From NCBI RefSeq assembly GCF_002878395.1, contig NC_061121.1:15076702-15140701 (forward strand): 64,000 bases of DNA, given 5' to 3'. The notes beneath the pieces are model-generated. The model was given only the letters and a program-made list of their open reading frames with translations, had not been told where the DNA came from and ran no database searches. This document shows positions 22,201 through 30,302 of this stretch, in pieces (positions within the stretch are counted from its first letter, which is position 1; each line of letters opens with the position of its first letter). A program made the position numbers and the translations under genes. The stretch comes from Capsicum annuum (Eukaryota > Streptophyta > Magnoliopsida > Solanales > Solanaceae).

Positions 22201-24349
22201 CATAACGATCAAATTTATCTGGTCTCGTTTCTATCTTCAAAGTGTACATCATAAATGAATAAAGATCATTTCCTTCCTTACACCTCTAAAGACCAAGATT
22301 ATTAGCTCTATCTATAAAGATTCCGGATTTGTTCATAACGATCAAATTATATCTGGTCTCATCTCCACCTAGTACACATTATAAACGAATAGATCATTTC
22401 TATCCTTATAACTCTTGAAGATCGAGACTATCAGCTCTATCTATAAAGATTTCGGATTTGTTCATACTGATCAAATTATATCTAGGCTTGTGTCCACCTT
22501 CAGTATACATTATAAACAAATAAAGATCATTTCTATCTTTGTAACTCTTAAGGACCGAGATTATTAGCTGTATCTATAATGATTTTGGATTTGTTCATAA
22601 CGATCAAATTATATCTAGTCTTCTTTTCACCTTTCCAGTACACATTATAAACGAATAAAGATTATTTCTATCCTTATACATCTAAAGACAAAGATTATTA
22701 GCTCTATTTATAAAGATTCTGGAATTGTTCATAATGATCAAATTATATATGGTCTCGTTTCCACATATATAATACACATTATAAACAACTAAAGATCATT
22801 TCTTTCCTCATCATACCTCTTCCATTTCGCGAAGAATTATAACAAAGAAAGACCAAGATTATTTGTTCTATCAATAAACATTTTTGATTTGTTCATAGTG
22901 ATCAAATTTATCTGGTCTTGTTTCCACATTTCCAAGTAGATTATAACCAAATAAACATCATCCCTTTCCTCGTCATACCTCTTCCATTTCGAGAAGAATT
23001 ATGACAAAGAAAGACCAAGATTATTCGTTCTATCTATAAACATTTTGTATTTGTTAATAACGATCAAATTTATCTGGTCTTATTTCCACCTTTCCAATAC
23101 ACATTAATAAAGATCATTTCTTTCCTTATATGGTTATACCTCTAAAGACCGAGATTATTAGCTCTATCAATAAAGATTTTGGATTTGTTCATTACAATCA
23201 AATTGTATAGTCTTGTTTCCACCTTTCCAATACACATTATAAATGAATAAAGATCATTTCTTTCCTTATGCCTCTAAAGACCAAGATTATTAGCTCTATC
23301 TAAAAAGATTCTGTATTTGTTCATAATGATCAAATTATATCTAGTTTTGTTTCTATCCTTCCAGTACACATTATAAACGAATAAAGATCATTTCTTTCCT
23401 TATACCTCTAAACACCAAAATTATTCGTTCTATCTATAAAGATTCCAGATTTGTCCATAATGATCAAATTTATCTGGTCTTGTTTCCACCTTCCCGATAT
23501 ACATTATAATCAAATAAAGATCATATCTTTCCTTATACCTCTAAAGACCAAGATTATTGACTCTTATCTACAAAGATTCCGGATTTGTTCATAACGATCA
23601 AATTCTATCCAGTCTTGTTTTCCACATTTCCATTACACATTATAAACAAATAAACATCATTTCTTTCCTCATCATACCTCTTCCATTTCGCGAAGAATCA
23701 CGCTACGTTCCCTTACAATCTTCTCCTCCTCCAAAACCGAATTCTGCAAAATATCCCCTAAAATATCAACTGCATTCCCTACATCACCTCCCAATACTTT
23801 CGCGAAATACGTAGTCTGTTCCCTCGAAGTATACGCATTCAAATGCCCTCCCATATTCTCAATTTCCTCTTCTAAAACCCTAATTGGACGCTTCTCGGTT
23901 CCTTTAAATATCATATGTTCAAGGAAATGCGCAACTCCGTTGTTCTCTTCGTTCTCAAATCGCGATCCGGCGTCGATCCAGACCCCGATTGTTGCTGTTT
24001 GTGATGCGAGATTCGACTCCGTTGCGATACGGAGTCCGTTAGGGAGCGTAGTGATTTTCGTCTCTGGTACTGAGAGGATTGGGGTGTCAATGGTTACGCT
24101 CGGATGCGGGGAATTGTACTGGAGGAACTTCGGGTCCGGGTCTTGAATACGGCTGAGTTTGGATTTCACTTGTTCAGCTAAGCGATCGTAGATCATGGAG
24201 TCCGGGGGTGGTGGGGATGGGGGTGGTGTAGGGGTGGGAGAGGGGGTGGCGACGGCGATGGAGGATCGGAGAGAGACGGTGAGGCATGGTGGGAGGATGG
24301 TGGTTTTGGTTCGGCGGCGCGTGAGCTTGAGGAGGTGGCGCGTGGCCAT
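4138..24349 (-). CDS. MPPB: Mitochondrial processing peptidase beta subunit, nine exons
   Basis: Zinc endopeptidase (M16 family) that removes targeting presequences from imported matrix proteins, paired with MPP-alpha. In plants it is also core protein 1 of the cytochrome bc1 complex in the inner membrane. The joined exons (23678-24349, 11446-11610, 10535-10672, 10293-10444, 9910-10018, 5541-5639, 5355-5420, 4454-4561, 4138-4224) give 531 residues, the usual plant length. Every intron is GT-AG and no frame is broken. Residues 1-30 are rich in R, K, S and T without acids, a presequence. Residues 35-50 are a Pro/Ser/Thr run. HFLEH at 141-145 gives H141, E144 and H145. E221, 76 residues after H145, fits the third zinc ligand. 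The C terminus [11 protein letters not shown] is typical of the family. Introns 1 (12,067 bp) and 5 (4,270 bp) are swollen by transposons. The start is the first ATG before the presequence. Bc1 core 1 and MPP-beta are the same protein in plants. Confidence 0.95.
4454..4561 (-). CDS. MPPB: MPPB exon 8
   Basis: Encodes 36 residues ([20 protein letters not shown] onward to RFIFDR). The acceptor is GCAG after a run of 22 T on the minus strand (A run 4566-4587). The donor is GTAAGT. Phase 0 at both ends. Confidence 0.94.
4566..4587. repeat. 22-bp A/T homopolymer forming the exon 8 polypyrimidine tract
   Basis: On the gene strand this is an unbroken T run ending at GCAG of the exon 8 acceptor. A mononucleotide run of this length is prone to length change, directly at a splice site. 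Confidence 0.85.
4795..5140 (-). mobile_element. SolS-like SINE split by a MITE
   Basis: The pieces 4795-4883 and 5061-5140 together match the body of the SINE at 8371-8600 (shared words GGTGTCC, CCTCGACT, CGGGATACCT or close variants, ACCTCCCACCAGC, GAAATCACCTAG). The tRNA-like head is missing or too diverged to see. It lies in MPPB intron 7. Confidence 0.7.
4884..5060. mobile_element. hAT-type MITE, copy B, inserted in a SINE
   Basis: 177 bp with perfect 15-bp terminal inverted repeats: CAGAGGCGGAGCTAG left and CTAGCTCCGCCTCTG right. The flanking 8-bp target duplication AGCACAAG is exact (4876-4883 and 5061-5068). Removing the element and one duplicate restores the SINE body. It is the same family as 442-620. 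It has no coding capacity and sits in MPPB intron 7. Confidence 0.92.
5355..5420 (-). CDS. MPPB: MPPB exon 7
   Basis: Encodes 22 residues ([11 protein letters not shown] to DIGRQ). The acceptor is CTGCAG and the donor GTAAAT. Phase 0. Confidence 0.94.
5541..5639 (-). CDS. MPPB: MPPB exon 6
   Basis: Encodes 33 residues ([10 protein letters not shown] to VIRARNQ). The acceptor is CACAG and the donor GTATTC. Phase 0. Confidence 0.94.
5640..6611. other. MPPB intron 5, right part, no element recognised
   Basis: AT-rich intron sequence. Near-repeated phrases (TTACATTTCAAATC, GTTGGATTTACATTTCAATT) recur between 5990 and 6180 and suggest small local duplications. No coding signal. Confidence 0.5.
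6612..6801. mobile_element. Stowaway-like MITE
   Basis: 190 bp flanked by TA on both sides. The right end ATGGAGGGAG is the classic CTCCCTCC inverted end. The left end TTGTCTTCGTTTTAATTTAT is a decayed counterpart. It lies in MPPB intron 5. Tc1/mariner-type by ends and TA target. Confidence 0.65.
6804..7367. other. MPPB intron 5, no feature seen
   Basis: AT-rich intron sequence with no recognisable gene or element. Confidence 0.5.
7383..7550 (-). mobile_element. TS-type SINE
   Basis: On the minus strand it ends in (TTG)n after ACACTGGGTTTG, the hallmark of the tobacco TS SINE family. The body contains GGGGGTCTATCGGAAACAGCC and CTTACCCTCCCCAGACC. An exact 15-bp target duplication (CCATTTTAAAATTCA) flanks it at 7368-7382 and 7551-7565. 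It lies in MPPB intron 5. Confidence 0.9.
7779..7998 (-). mobile_element. tRNA-derived SINE
   Basis: On the minus strand it has an A-box-like TGGTCGGGTGGTAGTAAG and a B-box-like CGGGTTTGAACCCTG. It ends in GATTATC plus an A run. A 10-bp target duplication GTGTCAGATT flanks it (7769-7778 and 7999-8008). It lies in MPPB intron 5. Confidence 0.75.
8247..8350. repeat. Direct repeat flanking a SINE, copy 1
   Basis: About 100 bp beginning GCACAACTATGAGCTGATTG recurs at 8629-8720, on the other side of the SINE at 8371-8600. Both copies run through GATTAAATCCCAAT into a T-rich end. Confidence 0.75.
8371..8600 (-). mobile_element. SolS-like SINE
   Basis: On the minus strand an A-box-like GTGGCCTAGTGG is followed by a B-box-like CAGGTTCAATTTCC. 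The body has CACTAGGTGATTTCTTCC, GGTGGACAGAGTTAT and GTGGGAGGTGGCAGGTATCC, and the tail is CCACGGTTGTTG. It matches the split SINE at 4795-5140. T-rich tracts on both sides blur the target duplication. It lies in MPPB intron 5. Confidence 0.85.
8629..8720. repeat. Direct repeat flanking a SINE, copy 2
   Basis: Second copy of 8247-8350. The repeat is far longer than a SINE target duplication, so a separate local duplication is likelier. Confidence 0.75.
8721..9909. other. MPPB intron 5, left part, no element recognised
   Basis: No gene and no element that I can name on either strand. Confidence 0.5.
9910..10018 (-). CDS. MPPB: MPPB exon 5
   Basis: Its first base completes a glycine codon split with exon 4, then come 36 residues ([19 protein letters not shown] to VYAEAQ). 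The acceptor is TTGAACAG and the donor GTGAGT. Confidence 0.94.
10293..10444 (-). CDS. MPPB: MPPB exon 4
   Basis: Encodes [17 protein letters not shown] to SGGGKHM plus two bases of a glycine codon. The acceptor is AAATAG. The donor GTTGGT is weak, but the phase and family match support it. Confidence 0.93.
10535..10672 (-). CDS. MPPB: MPPB exon 3
   Basis: Encodes 46 residues ([20 protein letters not shown] to AIFTGSE). The donor is GTGTGG, preceded by GAG. Phase 0. Confidence 0.94.
10795..10830. repeat. TG/TA/CA microsatellite
   Basis: GT repeats pass through TATATATA into AC repeats, forming an imperfect palindrome in MPPB intron 2. Confidence 0.75.
10921..11285 (-). mobile_element. 3' end of a LINE in MPPB intron 2
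   Basis: On the minus strand the frames encode [13 protein letters not shown], then (after a small shift) RNRKAYEGV and CSAVFFW, the usual end of plant L1-like ORF2. A 3' UTR-like part follows and ends in an A run (T run at 10921-10930). It is truncated at its 5' side, as most LINE copies are. Confidence 0.65.
11446..11610 (-). CDS. MPPB: MPPB exon 2
   Basis: Encodes 55 residues ([20 protein letters not shown] to STHYGAHRM), following MEE of exon 1 directly. The acceptor is CTTGTAG and the donor GTACTG. Phase 0. Confidence 0.95.
11611..13186. other. MPPB intron 1, left part, no element recognised
   Basis: About 1.6 kb of non-coding intron. No open frame of note and no repeat that I can name. 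Confidence 0.5.
13469..14384 (-). pseudogene. LINE ORF2 C-terminal part (zf-RVT domain)
   Basis: The 269-residue frame 13575-14384 and an overlapping frame to the stop at 13469 carry [18 protein letters not shown], then [21 protein letters not shown] Cys-rich knot CSRCFFCGE with a following HLFLQC is typical of the zinc-binding domain downstream of plant LINE reverse transcriptases. The end reads [15 protein letters not shown] frameshift near 13600 separates the last part. Confidence 0.88.
14505..14711 (-). pseudogene. LINE reverse transcriptase N-terminal remnant
   Basis: The minus strand reads [14 protein letters not shown] and later a decayed HDHGMF segment, the start of an L1-type RT. 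At about 14430-14470 the sequence jumps from a KKKGAK-like motif to VIKAKYEKG, which belongs near the end of ORF2. The palm with the YADD motif is absent. Confidence 0.8.
14712..17371 (-). repeat. Five tandem copies of a ~390-bp LINE ORF2 segment
   Basis: The anchor TCTCCATGAC recurs at 14712, 15111, 15473, 15860 and 16248 (steps 399, 362, 387, 388). Each unit encodes, on the minus strand, the linker between endonuclease and [30 protein letters not shown] and [13 protein letters not shown]. The fifth unit is interrupted at 16549-17302. The junctions join GGTTCCCA to the ATACTGGAT sequence, which occurs once natively on each side. Small differences among units mean the duplication is not very recent. 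Confidence 0.93.
16549..17302. mobile_element. hAT-like non-autonomous element
   Basis: 754 bp with ends TAGGGATGGGCAT and ATGTCAACCCCTA and an exact 8-bp target duplication CCTATAGC (16541-16548 and 17303-17310). The subterminal regions are packed with AACCGA/TCGGTT motifs, typical of hAT transposase binding arrays. The middle is AT-rich with no transposase. It sits in the fifth LINE linker copy. Confidence 0.92.
17372..18246 (-). pseudogene. LINE endonuclease domain (start of ORF2)
   Basis: Minus-strand frames read [12 protein letters not shown] near 18230, then [10 protein letters not shown] near 18140, and [11 protein letters not shown] with the GDFN motif at 17816-17827. These are the conserved blocks of the apurinic-like endonuclease of plant L1 elements. 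In-frame stops and shifts break it. Confidence 0.88.
18342..20122 (-). pseudogene. LINE ORF1 (DUF4283-like gag)
   Basis: Separate frames at 19814-20122, 19473-19661, 19131-19436 and 18342-18680 align in order with plant LINE ORF1. They include [20 protein letters not shown], then [13 protein letters not shown] and IGQFCVGWI, the DUF4283 pattern. A long hydrophilic tail rich in Q and E follows. Frameshifts and stops separate the pieces. Confidence 0.82.
20123..20484 (-). other. LINE 5' region
   Basis: Lies between the ORF1 relic and the right-hand 16-bp target copy. It is relatively GC-rich on the minus strand and probably the 5' UTR. An 88-residue frame (20208-20474) has no domain. Confidence 0.55.
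20844..20879 (-). repeat. Copy of the MPPB exon 1 3' end inside intron 1
   Basis: 36 bp match the last 35 bp of exon 1 (23678-23712) with three substitutions and one inserted base, and the donor-like GAG/GTATGA is kept at 20843/20844. Shorter exon-like copies of about 22 bp adjoin 21956/21957, 22123/22124, 22816/22817 and 22978/22979. Confidence 0.9.
20947..21063 (-). mobile_element. TS-type SINE in the intron-1 array
   Basis: Minus-strand body GGGGGTCTATCGGAAACAGCC and a (TTG)n-type end, as at 7383-7550. Flanked by 17-bp copies of AGATTTTGGATTTGTCA with one mismatch (20930-20946 and 21064-21080). Confidence 0.9.
21187..21371 (-). mobile_element. Au-type SINE, copy 1
   Basis: It has the conserved angiosperm Au SINE text. 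On the plus strand GGGCAGCCCGGTGCA is followed by GAGGCTGTTTCCACAGCTTG, AACCCTGTGACCTC and AAGGCTCCCCTTC. The minus strand carries the tRNA-like B box. Target copies TTGGCTCTAT lie at 21177-21186 and 21372-21381. Confidence 0.93.
21649..21833 (-). mobile_element. Au-type SINE, copy 2, at the same monomer position
   Basis: 185 bp, the same family and length as 21187-21371. It joins the array monomer at the same point (GGCTCTAT left, TTAGCTCTAT right). Two independent insertions at one site are unlikely. Co-duplication with the monomers is the simpler reading. Confidence 0.92.
23678..24349 (-). CDS. MPPB: MPPB exon 1: presequence and zinc site
   Basis: Encodes residues 1-224, from [13 protein letters not shown] to ILREMEE. 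It holds the mitochondrial presequence, the Pro-rich spacer, [11 protein letters not shown], the HFLEH motif (141-145) followed by MIFKGT, and E221. The donor is GAG/GTATGA at 23678/23677. Confidence 0.95.
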
Positions 24350-25141
24350 CGTGGAGGATTTGAATGACCTAAAAGCTGTGCGGAGTGACAGTGGAGAAAG
24401 TTGATAGGGGAATTAGTGGCTTTTAAGGAAGGGTGGGAACATTTGTATGGACGATTTTGCCCTTTTACTAATTCTCAATTAGGAAATCAATAAGTAGAAT
24501 TACAAAATAAGCCCAATTTTAATTTATTTTTACTTTTGGTACAGAGGCCTTCATCAATTATATGATTCAAACTTAGAAATCGTTTGTCATAAGATAGTGT
24601 TGTTATGTTTGCATATGTTAGCTTGCAGTAAGAGTATGCATTTGGTTTTTTATTATTTGATTTTGTTTTTCTACTTTTGATTTTAAAAAAGTGTAATTCA
24701 ATTCGAATCAAAATAAATTTAATTTGGTTTAATATTTTTCTTTTTGATTTGCTTTGTATTCGATTATATCAATAATTATTAATATAATCAAAACTATATT
24801 TGTATGCTTGAAAAAAATAAAAAAATATATACAGAGAGACCATTTTCTCAAGTATATGATTCGAACTTCGAAGTCATTTGCACAAGATGGTGTTGTTATG
24901 TTTGCTTACATAATGAGAAGAAGGTGGCAATAATCGGAGTGGCGGTTATGGAAAGTCGTGGTAACACGTGTTCAAAATTTTGGTACCCCAATTCAATATG
25001 TTGAGGGTCATATTTGCGGTAGCAATAGGGATTCACACAGCGTTGAGCAATGTTGTACTGGAAAAGGGAATGGTCAGAGATACAAGTCTTATTAGATGTG
25101 AAGAGTGTGGTGGAAATCTTACTTAAAAGAAGTATTGTTTC
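24350..25141. promoter_or_regulatory. MPPB 5' UTR and presumed promoter region
   Basis: About 790 bp lie between the MPPB ATG and the next transposon. No clear TATA box is seen near the gene. A ~75-bp phrase with ATATGATTC, AAGAT and GTGTTGTTATGTTTGC occurs twice (near 24540 and 24830). No coding signal. Confidence 0.5.
24509..24515 (-). promoter_or_regulatory. Site II-like element
   Basis: TGGGCTT on the gene strand, about 160 bp upstream of the MPPB start codon. Site II motifs (TGGGCY) are common upstream of plant genes for mitochondrial proteins. A single short match, so weak. Confidence 0.35.
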
Positions 25142-26026
25142 ATAGATGTAACGATCAATTTCATCGTTCCTAAAGTATTCGTAATAAATTCATGAAAATT
25201 CTTAATTTTCATTCCTCAATATTAACTTGTATCCAAAATAGTCAATATTTTATTTATTAGGTCGGCCTCAAACTTTTCGGTGAAGATTTTAGTTTTTGAA
25301 TGTTTCTAGATAGACTCAAACTCGATGAATTTAATTTCATGAGTGATAATATCAATACTTTAGTTGAAAGTTCTTTAGGTATGAATTAAGCTCGTACAAT
25401 ATCCCTAACACAAAGTTAAGTATAAAACTTTCTTTCTGATATAGTTTCGATATGAGTTTCTATTAGGGCCAATTTCAAACGATCATATCTCATAGAATAT
25501 AATGACTTATGTGTCCCAATACCTACCAAATCAAAGATCTCTGAGTCCTTTTTTTAACGCATAAACCCTTCCTCAATCCAAATTCGGAGTAAAAAATTAT
25601 GACTATTTTACTGAGCACTGTCTGGGATGAAACTGGATTTCGCTGTATCAAAAATTCTGATGATATTTAAATCAGCTTCAGCCGTATTTTAGGTCTAAAA
25701 ACCCCAAATTTCATTCTCCAACCCTAGAGAGGTGATTTTTCAAAGTTTAAGGTGAAATTCCTTCGTTAAGGTAAATCTTTCCATTATTTTCTTCGTCTTT
25801 TAATTCTTTAACGTCTTGGAATCCTTAAAAAGACCTTTAATGGTGGAATTCTTTTGGAGAATACTCATGGATGTTTTTAATATGATCTATAGATAATCCA
25901 AAACTATAAATTTAAAGATTCATAAAATGAATTTTACAAACTAGATTATAAATTTTGATGGTTAGGAACCTTGAATTTCGTAAATATGAGAAATTTAGCA
26001 TAAAAACTCCATTAATGTAGATGGGT

Positions 26027-26639
26027 TGATACGGGTCAAATAGGCATCTTAGCACTCAAGAACATGAAGACGTGAGTGAAGACCCGAGCTTGTGGGGCTA
26101 CCCATCCAAGGAACAAGCTTTGAAGTGTAGAGAACAAGTCCCAACACTCCAAAGCCGTCTAAGAAGCCAAATCCAAGGCCATCCCTTTGTAAGGGCTCAT
26201 TAAGGGCCTTTTGGTTATTTTGTAATAAGTGTTGCCCTAACTTATAAATAGAACATTTAGGTCATTTTGTCCATTAGAACTTTGGTGATATATTTTGAAT
26301 ATTCTTTGAGAGTGTCTTGCAAGATGGAATCCTTGTGGCAAGGTGGAATCTTTGTGTTGTTAGCTTGCTTATAAACGGTGGTTGCTTAGGAGCTCTGATT
26401 CCCTTGATGTCTCTGTAAGAGTGTAGGTGTCTTATTCATGTTGTTTGTGTTTTGATGTTTAATATACATCTTAGTGCCTATAACATGTAGTACATTATGT
26501 CTCACTATCTATCCATTTATATATTGCAAATCATTAGTTCTTGTGTTTGCCTCTTGTAGTCGTTGTGTGTTCTTGTTGTCTTGTGTTGTTGTTGCATTTT
26601 TGGGGACTGTTTTGAGGCTTGTTTGGACTGTCTTGTTCA
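26027..26639 (+). repeat. Element 1, 5' LTR
   Basis: 613 bp with TATAAATAG at 26243-26251. Closely matches 28763-29359. Confidence 0.93.
26243..26251 (+). promoter_or_regulatory. LTR TATA box, element 1
   Basis: TATAAATAG within the 5' LTR. The same word is at 28979-28987 in the 3' LTR and in both LTRs of element 2, so it is conserved across the two related families. Confidence 0.65.
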
Positions 26640-26641
26640 TT

Positions 26642-26653
26642 TGGTATCAGAGC
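26642..26653 (+). other. Primer binding site, element 1
   Basis: TGGTATCAGAGC, two bases after the 5' LTR, complementary to the 3' end of initiator Met tRNA. Confidence 0.9.
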
Positions 26654-27788
26654 TAAGGCTGATTGTGTTCCTACACTACCAATCTTGGGCTTTCTTGGTC
26701 GAAAATTCAAAAAAAAAGTGTGTTCTACGGGTTTGGTGTCTTAGCTTTGTGTTGGACGAATTTGTGTCTAGATTTAGGTGTTATTTTGATTTTCTTTTGC
26801 TGTTTCTTGTGTTGTTTTTTTTCTCTCTAACACTACTTGCGTCTAACCCAAGTTCTTGAGCAAAAAAAAAAATTGCAAGTTGTTGTTGGAAGAGTGGACG
26901 GTTTCTTATTGTTGTTCTTAATGTTCATGTTGTTGTTGGAGAAGAAGTTTTTCAAGAAGTGTTGTTTGATCTTGAGATAAGAAAAAGAAGAGTAAAACCT
27001 TGTTAGTCTTAAAATAACTTTCAAGAGATTACCAAAGAGGGAAAAGAACAAAAGACCTCCCAAAAGTTTTCATACTAAAAGGGAGTAAGTTTATTTTTCT
27101 AAACAAGCCAAAAGAGGAAAGGGGGACAAGACCTCTTAAAGTTTGTCTTGCCAAAAGGGTGAAAGTTGGTCAAGATTTGAATCTTGAAAAAGAGACTTAA
27201 AGTCTTGTTTGTTAACCTACCAAAACCAAAACCAGACCCCATCTTTGTGAAATTTGAACAACTAAAATTATGGAACAAAAATTTTTCAAATTCAACAACA
27301 TTTCAACGACCAATAGTAACGTGCTACATCATCAAGAGCTCAAGAACGTTGGAATTCCTAGTTTCACCTTTTTGATTCTATTGGTTTCCATTTTGTTGAT
27401 TCTCATACTAATTATCAAACTAGTAAATACCTACTAGATTGTAGATTAATTTTTGAGTATGTTTTCTTTTGTGTTAAGCGTTGTATTGCGTGCTTTTATC
27501 GTTTTTAAGTCGTAGTATTTTCTTTGGTCCAAGTTCAAACATCATTTCTTGAGTTGTTTCAAACAAGAATCTATTCCGTCCTCGAGCCACAATTGGGACC
27601 AAGTAACCTCATTGGAGTATAAGCGAGTTATCGACACTTGTGAGGCCAATAGAGTGAAAACATAAAAAATGTGCGCTTGAGAGGTTGCAGACTATTTTGA
27701 GACGTTTTGTGAGGATGCTTTCTTTTCTAACCTTAACTAGTTTGCTGTTTTTTGTGTTTTTGTTTTAGAATTTCTCTTGTTAGGTACT

Positions 27789-27941
27789 ATGGCATTAGAA
27801 AAGGTGACCATGAATGACTTGATGGCTGTCATAATGGGTATGAAACACGACCTTAGTAATCGAATTGAGAGAATGGAAAGAATAATGGGCCGAATGGAAG
27901 GAAGAATGAAAGGACGGAAAGATCTCTTTGCAAGGAGTTAG
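27789..27941 (+). pseudogene. Short gag N-terminus of element 1
   Basis: 50 codons from ATG to TAG: MALEKVTMNDLMAVIMGMKH, then a run of RIERME-like repeats, a charged helix. The same start (VTMDALLAAIMSVKHNL) opens the gag of element 2. What follows in element 1 (for example 27947-28222) does not continue a retroviral-type gag and has no known domain. Confidence 0.65.
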
Positions 27942-28762
27942 ATAACTTGGTAGATCATCCAAGCCTTTCTAATCAAGTTCCCATGAGTGGACAAGCTCTG
28001 CATGAGTTACAAGGTAATCAAACAAACTCTTGCACTCTTGTGAATGAGGCTCATAGCCAACTAAGTGTGAATGATAGTTTGTCTTTAGGTGAGCCGAATA
28101 TTCCTTCATCTTGTAGAGATAGTGTACAACTTGAAATTGTGTATAAACTAGTTGATCCACTTAGTGTTGAAGACATTGTGCTAAGTGATAGTAAATTGTC
28201 TTATGAAAGTCATGAAGATTGACTTGTGTGTAAAAATGGTGATGTTGAACATGTTGGTCGATTGACTAAAGATGAACCTCTAGGTGTTTTTGTTGTAGAT
28301 CAAGCTAGTATAGAGGGGATATTTGATCGTAATTGTAGTAGTATTGGGATAAGGAAGTGTGTTTCCAACCCGTACCCATGGACACTCCACCCATTTGATC
28401 CTAGTGATCATTTGAAATACGGTGATGATGTCTTTTGAAATGAATTGAATGTGCATGGAATATATGGCTTTCAAGTCTATTTGTTGTTCCAAGAAAATTC
28501 TATGTTTTCCACTTGATAAGAAACTTTTGTTCCTTATTTCTTATCATACTTATGTGGATTAACTAGTTGATTCTTTCTTATGAGGGTATTCGGGTATGAG
28601 GGATGCTTGGTTATATGTGAAGTTTGAGCCACCTTGGGAAGATGCTATGATTGATTACACTAATTCTAACCCTCATACCTTGAGAAACTTGTGTTTGCTT
28701 GTCCTTCCTATTATTTTGCAAGATTCGAATTCGAGGACAAATCCTTTCTAAAAAGGGGAGGA

Positions 28763-29359
28763 TGATACGATTCAAAGAGGCATCTTAGTACTTGAGGACA
28801 TGAATACGTGAGTGAAGACCCGAGTTTGTGGGGTTGCCCATCCAAGGAACAAGCTTTGAAGTGTAGAGAACAAGTCCCAACACTCCAAAGCCGTCCAAGA
28901 AGCCAAGTCCAAGGCCGCCCCTTTGTAAAGGCTCATTAAGGGCCATTTGGTCATTTAGTAATAAGTGTTGCCCTAGCTTATAAATAGAACCTTTAGGTCA
29001 TTTTGTCCACTAGAACTTTGATGATATATTTTGAATACTATTTGAGAGTGTTTTGCAAGGTGGAATCCTTGTGTTGTTAGCTTGCTTATAAACGGTAGTT
29101 GCTTGGGAGCTCCAATTTCCTTGAGGTCTTTGTAAGAGTGTAGATATTTTGTATTCATGTTATTTATGTTTTGATGTTTAATATACATCTTAGTGCCTAT
29201 AACATGTAGTATATTATGTCTCACTATCTATCCATTTATCTATTGCAAATCGTTAGTTCTTTTGTTTGCCTCTTGTAGTCGTTTTGTGTTTTGTTTTCTT
29301 GTGTTGTTGTTGCATTTTTTGGGGACTATTTTGAGGCTTGTTTGGACTGTCTTGTATCA
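28763..29359 (+). repeat. Element 1, 3' LTR
   Basis: 597 bp, preceded by the polypurine tract and followed by TGGGT. Confidence 0.93.
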
Positions 29360-30302
29360 TGGGTTAAGCTTGAAAGAGCTAATTAATGATTAATTGAACT
29401 TGGAAAATGATATAGACCTTGAATTAAAGGTAAAATTAGTGGGTTTGAATCCCCAAGATATTTGTTTGAAGAGTAATTATTTAATTACTCTTATAATTGG
29501 TTGATTTTTAGATAATTGATTATTCCAAGGCATGAAGGAAAGGGCATCTTTGTTGCAGCTTGTTTCTTCCAAAAGCTTGGCGTCCAAGTAGGCTAGGTTT
29601 AATGAGTAGAAGATTGTGTTATTTTATATTTTCATAATTTAGAATGGATGGGAGAAAGCATGTTTAGGCCTGCGGGCATGGAGTTGAGGTGGATAAAGAC
29701 ACGAGAACTTAACTTTAATCTCAAAAATTATATTATTGATTAATTATGTGATATTTGTGATATTATGTGCTGCAATGAGATTGTTGTAAATGAAGGATGT
29801 GGACATGATAGTTCTTAGTTATTCTGGTGATGAACCTAGTTGAGTTATAATGATACTAAGTTGTATGTGTTGGACAATAATATGGTGAAGAGAACCATGC
29901 TATGATTAAGTACTAATGAGCATAGTAATATCTAAAGGATAGATGACTTGAATTAGTGTGATGTTGTATTATATAGAAAGAGGCAGTGACATTTTAATAA
30001 TTAATGTGCAAGTAATACTCTAATAGTGACTTGCATACATAAGTGTTAAATTGTGATTTATTTTATGATATTCTTGTTTTGATATTGATAAAAGCACTTT
30101 ATTTATTGGATGCCATGAGAGGCTAAATTGGTGCTAATGATGATTTATTGAAATATGACTATGAGAGGCTTGCTTGATAATGATAACTCCTTGTATTAAT
30201 ATCATGAATGGCTTGTTGATGTTTGGATTATTGATGAGTTTATAAATGATTATTGTGTTGTATGTTGTAAGGAAGTGTAAATTTTATATTGATATTACTT
30301 GT

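Larger units (their letters stand above)
20720..23677. repeat. Tandem array derived from the MPPB exon 1/intron 1 junction
   Basis: About 17 diverged monomers can be aligned by GATCATTTCTTTCC, AGACCAAGATTATT and GGATTTGTTCATAA. Short monomers are about 133 bp and long ones about 157 bp. Long monomers carry an extra block resembling the last bases of MPPB exon 1. The array ends exactly at the true exon 1 donor. Three SINE insertions interrupt it. Confidence 0.92.
26027..29359 (+). mobile_element. Non-autonomous gypsy-type LTR element 1
   Basis: LTRs at 26027-26639 and 28763-29359 (TGATACG to TCA), target duplication TGGGT (22-26 of 26022-26026 and 29360-29364). The primer binding site TGGTATCAGAGC at 26642 matches initiator Met tRNA. 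Polypurine tract AAAAGGGGAGGA at 28751-28762. The 2.1-kb interior holds only a short gag start (27789-27941) and no pol. The 5' LTR has a ~19-bp tandem duplication (GTGGCAAGGTGGAATC area) that the 3' LTR lacks. Confidence 0.94.

Noticed and set aside
20720..23677. CRISPR-like or centromeric satellite array
   Set aside because: Monomers are 133-157 bp with no spacers, the DNA is plant nuclear, and the array grades into the exon 1 boundary of MPPB.
24195..24404. Frame on the plus strand over MPPB exon 1
   Set aside because: It is antisense to the proline-rich coding segment and its Gly/Val content simply mirrors it.
27947..28222. 91-codon frame as an independent gene
   Set aside because: It lies within the interior of LTR element 1, lacks a recognisable domain and is flanked by stops.
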